Below are positions 35,871 to 44,900 of a DNA stretch of 64,000 nt, piece by piece (positions within the stretch are counted from its first letter, which is position 1; each line of letters begins with the position of its first letter). The notes under the pieces are model-generated. The model had not been told where the DNA came from and did not search any database. It saw only the letters and a list, made by a program, of their open reading frames with translations. Source of the stretch: Campylorhamphus procurvoides (lineage: Eukaryota > Chordata > Aves > Passeriformes > Dendrocolaptidae); assembly GCA_013396655.1 (NCBI GenBank), contig WBMV01009262.1:471865-535864 (forward strand). Reading direction: 5' to 3'. A program made the position numbers and the translations under genes.

Positions 35871-36524
35871 TTCCTCCTCTGGCAGCTCCCTGGGATGCTC
35901 TGCCTTTGGCAGGAGCAGAAGGAAGTTAAATCAGGGATAAAGAGTGTGGACCAGACCTGGACCAAGAGGAATTGTTGGGTCCCACAGGAGCACCTTGCAG
36001 GCTTCTGTTCCTGTGGATGACCATTGAGCAGGTGTGGATTGAACTCCCTGCAATGGAAGGGAGACCATCCCTGCTGCTTTTCCCAAGGTTCTAATCACTT
36101 TAACCAGTTGGGAGGGTGGTCTGGGGTATTAATCAGGTGTAATGAGGGCAACTGGAACTGACAAGGCAGCAGGAAGGGGAAGCACAGGGCTGGGTGGAGG
36201 AGCTGTAATTCGGCTGGGGATGATCCTGCCCAAGCATCCATCACGCTGCTCCTGTCCTCCTGCCAGCAGCCACAAGGGCTCGGGTGTGAGTGGATGGCAC
36301 TTCACACGAGCACCTCTCTGGAGGGGACAGGAGACCAGCACAATGAACAAAAGGCTGCTACAGCCAGGGGAAGCAGGGCAGAGCTGAAGCAGCAGCTCCA
36401 CAGTGAGAATGAACAAGTGAACACGGGTCCTGTGACGAGACCCTTCGAGGGTAAGAAGCAGAGGCACACTCCAGGTAGGGGTGTGATGGAATGGCACATT
36501 AATTAAAATGGTTAATAAAGCTTA
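35871..36524. other. Unique non-coding DNA
   Basis: No gene or repeat is recognised. The right end (about 36495-36520) is AT-rich with AATAAA, adjacent to the LTR-like segment. Confidence 0.4.
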
Positions 36525-36971
36525 TGTGAGGGCAGCATGGAACTTTCCAGAATGGGGGTGGTACTTGGGAGGAGCAAGGACAGATAGGGGAGGATCACAA
36601 CCATAAAGGGCAAACAAGAGTGGAAATACCCATACAAGGGAAGGCTCCGTTGCGGGAAAACCTGACCAATGAGGGAGCGGGGACACCGTGAGGGGGAAAA
36701 CCAGACTCCATTTTGTACCGCGGGTAATAATGATATTTAACGTTGTACACCATGCAATAATGGTATTTAACGTTGTACAGTGGGCAATAATGGTATTTAA
36801 CTGCACAACTGTGAGTTCAAAAACTAGAAAACCTGCAACAACCCGATATACAGTAATACGCTTTCTCTCATATGAAACAGCTCTTGCTTGTAGCTCTCCT
36901 TCTTGATTCCTCAGCCTCGTCAAGTTGCTTCGTGGTGTCTCTTCCATTTAATGTAAGTTCCTACTCCTACA
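36525..36971 (+). mobile_element. Probable retroviral LTR-like segment (plus orientation)
   Basis: The segment begins TGTGAGGGCAGC and ends CTCCTACA, so it has the TG...CA ends expected of an LTR. It carries U3-like sequence (GACCAATGAGGG, AGACTCCATTTTGTACC), a three-fold 30-bp repeat, and a pyrimidine-rich right part resembling R/U5. It lies immediately beside a clearer LTR. No target-site duplication is visible (flanks GCTTA and TACCT), and no clear polyadenylation signal sits where R would end. The call and both limits are therefore tentative. Confidence 0.4.
36726..36805. repeat. 30-bp tandem repeat, 2.7 copies, within the LTR-like segment
   Basis: Units start at 36726, 36756 and 36786 with AATAATGRTATTTAAC; the first two continue CGTTGTACA. 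Short direct repeats of this kind are typical of enhancer regions in retroviral U3. Confidence 0.9.
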
Positions 36972-37065
36972 TACCTGGGCTTTGTGTCACCCCATAATCA
37001 TTGCTGATCTGGATTCCCACCAGATTGCCTGCTGGTCCTGTTGAAGGAGACACAAGGGTGGATAT

Positions 37066-37650
37066 TGTGATACGTGGAAAAGACCCCACAACTAGGTAGT
37101 TGTAGAGGAGGTAGGTTTATTCAGCATGCTGGGTGCATGGAGGATTGGTCCACCAAAGACATGCACCCCTGTCTGTGCTCACAGGTCTGTTTAAATACAG
37201 TTACAATATGCATATTCATTATTTCCTTATACATATACATTATTTTATTAGAATGGGCAGGCTTATTCTAATCAGTTCCAAGAAATAATTTCCATTTTCC
37301 CCGCGCTCCTCCCATCTGAGTTTGCACACTGGTTTTCATTTTTCCTGGGCCGGGGTCTTCGGGGGTCTTGGGGATGAAGATCGTGGGTCTTCCTCGCTGT
37401 GCACTTTTCACCTTGGCTCAAAAAGCAGCTCAAACCAGTTTTGTTGGCAACTCGAACTGGTCTAATGAGCAAACTTTTATAGTTATCTCATCTTCTTGAC
37501 ATGTTTCCTGATTTATCTTCAGTTGTATATGGTGTCCATTCTAATTTAGACACCTCAAGGCCGGGCACTGATACTTTTATGTTTGTAGCTAATCAGGGCC
37601 TCAACCATGCACTCTATTTATCTTTGCAAACCTCAGCAAAAGTCCCCACA
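37066..37650 (-). mobile_element. Endogenous retrovirus LTR (minus orientation)
   Basis: Read on the minus strand, a 585-bp segment starts TGTGGGGAC and ends CGTATCACA, giving TG...CA ends with a TGTG/CACA inverted terminus. A TATA-like TATTTAAA (plus-strand TTTAAATA, 37190-37197) precedes the polyadenylation signal AATAAA (plus-strand TTTATT, 37116-37121) by about 75 bases. That is the right order and spacing for the U3-R part of an LTR. No primer-binding site or gag/pol/env sequence is recognised on either side, so a solitary LTR is most likely. The flanks (GATAT and ATAAT) do not give a clean target-site duplication. Confidence 0.65.
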
Positions 37651-37672
37651 ATAATTTCTGTTAACCCTTTCA

Positions 37673-37800
37673 GTGTTAGCTCCTTATTGATACCTTATAT
37701 CAGTCCCCTCTAAGTGTTAGTTCCTTATATCAGTTATTGATACATTATATGAGTTATTGATATCTTATATCAGTCCCCTTTAAGTTTTAGTTCCCTAAAT
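37673..37800. repeat. Short irregular tandem repeat next to the LTR
   Basis: Units start at 37673, 37714 and 37784 with GTGTTAG or GTTTTAG. The repeated words are TCCTTAT, TTATTGATAC and TTATATCAGTCCCCT. The first unit is 41 bp and the second 70 bp, expanded by an internal duplication of TTATTGATA. On the minus strand the CTTAGAGGGGACTGATAT words look like a polypurine-tract/U3 junction. The array may therefore be duplicated LTR-edge sequence, and the true LTR limit may extend into it. Confidence 0.75.
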
Positions 37801-38259
37801 CATTGCAGGCAGCAGGAATTGTGGATGGAGGGAGGAAGGGAAGGAGCAAGAGGCAGGGCTTGGCAGGGCTCACCAGCAACCTGATGATGCTGCAGGAGTG
37901 AGTACCACAAAGTGTGGCAGGCCCATCTGATGGCATCAGGGAGCATCCCTGGCCATTCCTATCACTTGTCCCTGTGGGGGATTAGTTTACGCTGTTTCTT
38001 AGGACTGATGGATGATCTGAAAGAGAGACTATTGTGGAGCTTATAGGCTGATCACACAAACTGTACCTGAGGACATCATGGCAAGGTAGGCTAATGCTGG
38101 TGAGAGGAAGATGGATGGAGCCCCTCTAGGGCTGCATCCAGCCCATACAACAGAGGTCACAGGCAAGAGGTTTGATCTGTGCCCACTGCCTCTTCCATCT
38201 GGGGGAGCAGAGGGAGCATTGCAGCAGCTGCTGCTGGGAACATCCACCTCCCTCCCCTC
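37801..38259. other. Unique non-coding DNA
   Basis: Nothing recognised. Confidence 0.4.
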
Positions 38260-38620
38260 TTGCTAATGAACGTAAGCGAAACTTGCTGTGCCATGACTTT
38301 AATCAGCAAAGAAAACTGCAAAGGCGCTTTTTTTGTTTTTTTTCTTTTGCTTTCCCCACCTGCTGAATTCAGCACCGAATGTGAATTAGGCAGTGTTTGG
38401 GCTTGGCTGCGCGCCCGCTTCCCGTGCTAATGCAGCGAGCCAGACGCACCCGCACCTTGAGCCTCTCCGGCTAATCCGAGGCACGCCTGAATCAGCCCCT
38501 GGCGTTTCACACTGTGTGCCATAACCCTCGCAGTTTAAAGGCTGCTTGCCGCCGGCTCAGCTCGTGCAATTCCTCGGAGTATCCACCGATAAGCTCAGCT
38601 TGTGCCAGGCAGTGAGACTG
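38260..38620. promoter_or_regulatory. Candidate regulatory block, locally CpG-enriched
   Basis: The left half is AT-rich with an inverted TTGCTG (38283-38288) / CAGCAA (38304-38309) pair. The right half carries a raised density of CpG and a TAATCC core (38472-38477, OTX/PITX-type). No splice-bounded frame. It could be an enhancer or a weak promoter; only composition and motifs support it. Confidence 0.3.
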
Positions 38621-39509
38621 GCCCTTGGCACTCATGGGTGTCTGGGCAGAGTGGCTCCAACGAGGACATGCCTCACCAGCCTTGGGAGCCAAACCCACAG
38701 CTCTGGGGGGCATGTGGTTGCATTATTCAATGGGCAGCCCTAGGAGGGGATGCAGGAGTCAGTAACCCAGAGCTCTGCCTGTGTGTGGGGTGCTGGAGCA
38801 GTGCCCTGGGGCTCACACCTCTGGGTCTGTGAGCATAGCAGGAGTAATTTGTGGCTCCATTAGCACTGGGAGTCGGCATAGCAGCCCTGCAGTTGTGTCC
38901 ATTTGATAAGAGGCAAGTTCCATTGAATAATGAGCAGTAATTGGATTTCAGGGTTAACCAGCTTGCAGCAAAAATAGAAGAGAACAAAGAACCATTGAAT
39001 ATTTCTGTTCTGGCTCATCAGACACAAGGTTTATCTCTGCTGAGAATAGCACAGGAGAGGTAAAGTTATTAGTGACCATGAGAGGATGGGGATACCATCT
39101 CCCTCTTGTGTTTAGTGGGATGAGTCTGTGCATCCTCTGAGCTTCATTTAAGGCTACAGAAGTTTATAACCCCCGATGGGAGGGCTCCACATGTACTCCA
39201 TTGCAGTTGCAGCAGAGAGGAGAGAAACCAGCTCTCCTTAGTGCTCAGGAGCACCTGACCTCCCTGACTCTGACCAGAGGCAGAAGGCAAGGTCTGCTGC
39301 CAGTGTCACCTCATCCAGAGGACAATCTGGCATTGGAAAAGCCAGCAGATGTGTGGCACCACCATGCTTGGAGCTGCAGTTCCTTCAGGGTGGCATCAGT
39401 GGAGGTGGAAGAGGCACTGGTGGCAGTGCCAAGCACTGGGAGATGCAGCAGCCATGGTGGCCCATCTTCCAGAAAGACGAATTTGTGCTGGAAATGGTGT
39501 GGAGAAGGG
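38621..39509. other. Unique non-coding DNA
   Basis: No gene or repeat is recognised until the CR1 fragment. Confidence 0.4.
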
Positions 39510-39760
39510 TTATTAGCATGGTGGGTGAATGGAGAACCTGTCTTACAAGATGAGGCTGAAAGCATTTGGCTTGTTTCGTCCAGCAAAGGAAGGCAAAGAA
39601 GGAACATGATTACTCTCCATAAATATATGAAGCAGGTAAACACCAGGTACAAAAAAGGAACTATTTAAGCTAAAAGACTGTGTTGGCATAAGAACAAATA
39701 GGCTTAAACTGGCTAATGTAGGCTGGAAATTAGGAGACAGTTTTTAACCATGGGAGTTGC
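39510..39760 (+). mobile_element. Old CR1-family LINE fragment
   Basis: The plus strand reads like the CR1 ORF2 C-terminal and 3' region: TGAATGGAGAACCTGTCTTACAA, GAGGCTGAAAGCATTTGGCTTGTT, CATGATTACTCTCCATAAATATATGAA and ACTGGAAATTAGGAGACAG-type phrases. It is truncated at both ends and lacks the 3' terminus. The frame is broken, so no ORF2 remnant of useful length survives. Divergence suggests an older CR1 group than the minus-strand copies. Confidence 0.75.
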
Positions 39761-41239
39761 AAGACTGTTTTTAGCCATGGGAAGCAGAGGAGGAAACATA
39801 CCTCATGGCTTTTGCAAATGCAGCTGGAGCAGCATGTCCAGAGGCCCCCAGTTTCCCAAGGCAGGGAGCACTGTTCCCACAGACAGGGCCTGCTGCCATC
39901 AGCCTCCCTCTGCTCAGCAGCTGACAGGTACCCAGCATTGGGGACAGCCCCCCAAAGTGCTGAGGGTGGAAGGGGCAATGAACCAAAGGTAGTCAGCATC
40001 AGCCACCAGCCTGGAAAGCACCACAGGAGCAAAAGTTTCCAATGACCTGAGTGGGGCAGCTCACAGCACCTGGATTTGGGCTGGCAACCTGCTGATATCA
40101 CTGCCTCTTCTGGATTTTCTCTGGGAATGGCACATGGCTGGGCCACCAACTCCAGATTTTACCTCATACATGAAATTATTCTCAATTCCCTTTATATTCT
40201 GGGTCCTGCCTAAAAGATGGGTGAAGAATCTGCTGATGAGGACTCTAATCAGTTTTGAGAGCAGATAATTTCTCAGCTAAAGATCATCTCCAAAGAGGAA
40301 ATCAGATTCAGGAGATAGCTGCTTTATGCAGCACATCATGGTGGACTCGAGCAAAGCTTGTATTAATAAGCAGAGCTGGAATAGGAAGATCATTATGCAT
40401 TAATTGCTTTACAATCCTCCAACCAAGTGGGTTTTCCTATCTCATTTATCTCTAGTATTAATGAAACAGGAATAATTCTAGACCCAAACCTGACATTTGG
40501 GCAGATCTTTTAGTGCTGTATACCCATCCTGAAACTGGAGGAAAGACATTCCCTGCCTTCAGCACATCTTGAGTCTGGCGGAATGCCTGGGATTGTGGTA
40601 AGATACCAAAGCGGCTGCTGGAAGAAGCCTTGCAGGTCACAGCAATCTCCAGCTCTGGTCCCGATGGTGTTCACTGATGAAAAACATCGAGCAGGAAAGC
40701 AGTGAGCATCAGGGATGCTGCAGAGCTGGGCTGGGCAGCAGTGCCCAAACCCACAGCCCTGATCCCAGTTCTGGACTGGGATCACTTGAGCAAGCTGCCA
40801 GCACCTCTGCCTTCTCCTGCCTCGCTGTGGTGGCTGTAGATTCCTCAGGGCAGGGATGCACTCAAAACTGGGGATGCTCTTAAGCACTTCACCAAACACA
40901 TTGCTTCTTTCCGGCAAGACAAACAGAGGGAAAGTGACTGTGTGAAAAGAATTCCAGTTTTGATTAAAACCCACAGACCTGTAAGGCTCGGCTCCCTCTT
41001 GAATAAAGATGAGGATAATACTGGCAGTAGAAAATGAAAACAGCTGATGATATCTGAAGCAGAAGCATGGCAGGGTGTCAGCTTTGGGAAAGGGGCTCAC
41101 GGTTCTCTCCAGGACAGGGTCTGGCATGCCTAGCCTTTGACGGCTCTGCTCCCTGCACCCCTGGGAAGGGGTAAGGCAGACTCAGCCAGGGGGATAAGGA
41201 TTTTATGGACGAGTGAATGAACGTGCTCACTAAAAAGAG
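39761..41239. other. Unique non-coding DNA upstream of the CpG island
   Basis: No gene is recognised. A minus-strand open frame of 205 codons (40510-41127) has no known motif, no repeat content and no splice context, and is probably chance. Confidence 0.4.
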
Positions 41240-41289
41240 ACGTGCCGAGAGGGCGAGGGCCACCAGTGCGTCCAGCTGTTGGGACTCAC

Positions 41290-41415
41290 CCTCATCGCGC
41301 CAGGGAGCCCGAGGGGGTGATGGAGAGCCACGGGTGGGTGCGGTGCATCTTGGAAAGCACGTCAAACAGCATACCATCCCCGTGCCGGCTGTGCAGACAC
41401 TCTCCCTTTAAAGCA
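41290..41415 (-). other. Candidate divergent first exon on the minus strand
   Basis: Plus-strand ACTCAC at 41284-41289 is GTGAGT on the minus strand, a full match to the six intronic donor bases, preceded by GATGAGG in the exon. The putative exon runs leftwards out of the CpG island. Two overlapping ATG frames occur: one starting MVCCLTCF stays open through the donor, and one starting MLFDVLSKMHR ends at a TGA at the exon edge. Neither is recognised. This may be a promoter-associated antisense RNA, or the donor may be coincidental. Confidence 0.3.
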
Positions 41416-41734
41416 ACCCCGGGGCCGAGGACGGGGAGGAGGCGGAGGCGTGCGGGGGGCGCGGCGCCTCGGTACGGCGGCTGCTGGTGCTGCCGGTGCG
41501 GGGCTGGTGCGGGAGGCTGCGGGCGCCGCGGAGGCGAGCGCATCCCGGCAGCAGCCGCCAGCGCCGGGGCATGCGGGAGAGGGAGGCGGAGGAAGGCGGA
41601 GAGCGGCGGGCAGCGGGACGAGGGAGCCCTGCGGAGCAGCCCTGCGGAGCGGCGGAGGATGCGCCGAGCCCCGCGGAGCCGAGCCCAGCTGCAGCGCGGC
41701 GCGTCCCGCACGGCCGCCGCCCCGGCCCCCGCAG
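41415..41734 (+). other. Candidate first exon of an unidentified gene (5' limit unknown)
   Basis: GC-rich transcript-like sequence ends in CCCCCGCAG|GTAAGGG, a consensus donor with the last exon base at 41734. Two ATG codons lie within it. One at 41571 opens 54 codons plus two bases to the donor (Glu/Arg/Ala-rich). One at 41659 opens 25 codons plus one base (starting MRRAPRSRAQ, Ala/Pro/Arg-rich). The second lies in a frame that is open far upstream, so neither start is decided. The exon could equally be untranslated. I do not recognise either peptide. The left edge is only the start of dense CpG and not a mapped start site. Confidence 0.5.
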
Positions 41735-41960
41735 GTAAGGGCGGCCGGGGGATGGGGAGAGCCGGGGTGGCGATGGGAGGGCAGAATAGCCGGCTCCCCG
41801 GAGGCTGGGGAACGTCCCGTGGTCCCCGGGGACCCGCGGCTCTGCAGAGCATCACTCAGCAAGTGGCACTTGGTACCCTCGCAGCGGCGCTGGGATGAGG
41901 GGAGTGTTCCCCCGCGGAGTGAAGGACTGCCGTGAGCAAAGAGCTGGGCAGGCTGAGATG

Positions 41961-44900
41961 GGGTCGCCGTGCTCTGCAACCCCCTCCCCCCCCCCACTTT
42001 CTCCCCGCATTGCTCGAGGGGCTGGAGGCCCAGCCCGGAGCATCGGGAGATGCTCGGCGCCAACCTCAAAACCACCTCGATCGAAGCTCGGCTTTGAGGT
42101 TGTATGCATCCAGTAACCTCAGGAAGCTGGCAGGGGAGATGGGAGAGCGTGGCATGGGGTGAGAGGTTCCCATCTTGCCACTTACTCCCTGGAACTGGCC
42201 AACTTTGGGTTGATGCTGAGGGGCACCTGACACCCAGTTCTGCCGGGGACTGAGGGGCAATAGAAGCCAATCCTTGCGTAGATTCGAGCTAGAGGAGATG
42301 AGAAGGGTGCCTGGAACGCCACAGCTGTATCCCTAGGAACTGATGGCTCCATGGTGGATGATACCCCAGGTTTCGCAACAACAGGGGTTTGATTTGATCC
42401 CAGACATGTGGTTTCCAGCCCTTTGTTCACCAGATGATCTGCCTGGCTAGGGAAGCTGCCTGCGTGCCTCTTACATCTCGCTCAGCTCCCCTGCTAAATT
42501 AGGGAAAATTGCCAAGCTGCCCCCCCTGCCCATGACTCTGTTGAGAAACCGAGTCTCATCTCAGTTCCTCGACTCGTACAGGAGCAACCCACTGTAACAG
42601 CAACTGGAGGGCCCCAGGGCTCTCCTTTTATCTGCTGTGCTGCTAACAGAGGAGAGAGAGAGAGAGAGGTTTAATTATCCTCAAGTGTCAGTTCGAGATA
42701 GATCTGCTGGGACACAGCTCTTGGCAGGTGCGAAATAACAGGACGTTTTCATGCATGGGAGGCTGAGCTGGGAACAGTTCAGTGGTTTAATTGGAAAGGT
42801 TCATATCAGGGTACAGAAAATAGGATGGTGCTGGCTCCAACAGTGATCTTCGTGCTGCAGCTGTGGGAAGGGAAGATGGATGTCGAAGGCTAAGAACTTT
42901 CTCTGTTTTGGGGTCTTGAAGCAGAGTGGGTGCTTTGAGCCGGTAGCACAACCTCAAGTCGGTGCTGTCCTATGAGGGGGCGGTGAGTTTTCAGCCTTGC
43001 TTTGTTTCTGTTCAGCTGTTCTGTCAATCGGCAAGAGAGTCCTTGTGGGGCCATTAGAAGACGTGCCCTGGTTCACAAGGCATCGGGGAGCTGAGAATGA
43101 GGGAATTACTCTAGAATCAGAGCACTCCGGAGCTGTCCTCTAGGCATGTACGATGAGATGGCCTCAGGGCTTATTGAACAGCTTCTCCTCCGTCCTCCTG
43201 CCAAAATCCCTGAAACGGTTTACAGGAGCTCTCAAGATAAGTGTCTGAAGAGTTTCAGTTCTCTGACTCCATGGGGAAAAGCTCCTTTCCTTTCCAAATG
43301 GCTGTGGTGGGGAGTTTGGCTCCCACAGAGGATGTCCCCACCCTGCTTGGGATGCATGGGGCATCTGTCTCCTCATCTCCTGTCCTCTCCGTTCCATGGT
43401 CGTTGGCCCGTGGAGCCAAATTTGGATTACAGACCACAATCTCCTCCAGCTGTGGTGTCCCACCATGGCTATGTTGCTACCACAAAATGAGGCCTCTCTG
43501 TGTCCAGACCCTGTACTATCCCGGTCCGGGACACTCCTGTGGGAGGAAAAAGGACATCATATTTTATTTTATTTTACTGTTCATCCAGATATGCTGAGCT
43601 CTTCTCTGTCCTTGTTCCCAGGGGACCAGGGGACATAGGTTGTAAAGAAATAATACCCCTATCTCTGCTGAATTGTTGGAGGGGATGTGGTATGAGGACC
43701 TAGTGCCGCTGCTTTTCTGGGTGAAGTCATAGTGTGGTGTGTAGTTACGTTCCTTGTTTTAGGGTCCAAGATAATGACTTAGCTGTACTTCATTTCAGTG
43801 CTGGGTGTAACAAGCCAGCCTTTCTGTAGTTCCTACGAGCATGAAACAGAATTTGGCATTAAAGGTCTGGGGTGGGTCCTGTTTTATTTATCTGGATCAT
43901 GTTCCAGCCCTTCTTGCTAATCTCTGGCATCTTTTCCTAACACTGTAAGAGGACATTCAGTAAATATCTTTGTAAGATGGTGTTTTCAGGAAGACTCAGT
44001 TATTAAACGTCATTTTGTCACCATCTCCTTCCCCCTTGTGCTTGGTAAGTGCTGCCATTTGCCTGTAGCTGTGCTCCAGTCTGCCAAAGTCGCATCTCTC
44101 CTTTGCAAATCTGCATTAGTGAAACTTGTAGGTTGTTGTTTGGGTGCAGACCTTGTGGATGCTCCTGGTGCTCACTGCTGTGGCCTGCATGATGCTGGTC
44201 CTAATGCAGGAGAGCTGGGTATTTAGGCTTGATGTATATTCCCCACCTTGACTTTGGTCTTTGGATCAAGGCTTAAGAGCTTTTGACACACATGCAATAA
44301 GAAAAAATAAAAATTAAAACCACAATCCTGAAAGTGTTTGCAAATCGAAGAGCTTATCCCCGTCCTGGGCAGGCAAAACTAACCAAAGGTAGGACCAGTA
44401 AATCACAGAATCGTCAATTTTCATCATCCAAACATGAGGCAGCTGGAAGTGCAGCTGGCACGGAGCATCATAACCACACTGAGTCCTTGTGGAGCTGCTC
44501 GGGATCTGGCACCTTGGGTTTTTCCTTTAATACCATTGCAGTGAGCAGCTTGGAAATCAGCAGGGATCCCAGCCATACGTGGATGTGGTTGGGCTTCAGA
44601 TGGGTGGGATTAAGACAAAAAGGCTGTTTGTGGTACTAGAGATACCCACTAAATGAACTCCTTACTGGCATTCTGTGAGGGACAGTGGCTGATTCGGGAT
44701 CAAATGGCTGAGTTAATGCGAGCCCCCACCTTTGTCAAAGGGATCTGATAACTTCAACCAATAACCAAAGTGCTGAGGGGGGAGGACTCCCACACTTTTA
44801 GCAGAGGGAGAAGATTTAAGCTATCCCTGCAAAGCTAAGAACATCCCATCTGGAGATCAGCGCATCAATGCCAACAATAACCCTAAAGGGGCTGGTTGTG

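Larger units (their letters stand above)
41240..41960. promoter_or_regulatory. CpG island, probable promoter
   Basis: This is the only strongly CpG-dense stretch in the window, densest at 41415-41790, with GC boxes such as GGGGCGCGG and CCCCGGCC. Bird promoters of broadly or developmentally expressed genes commonly lie in such islands. The island holds consensus splice donors pointing outward on both strands (plus 41734/41735, minus 41290/41289), so it may drive divergent transcripts. The 302-codon minus-strand frame across it (41362-42270) comes from stop-codon depletion in GC-rich DNA. Confidence 0.75.

Noticed and set aside
41362..42270. 302-codon minus-strand open frame
   Set aside because: It lies across the CpG island, where stop codons are depleted. 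Its product is Ala/Pro/Arg-rich on every frame, and the frame ignores the splice donors present.
44400..44420. AATCACAGAATCG as a possible CR1 3' terminus
   Set aside because: The sequence next to it does not match CR1 in either orientation.
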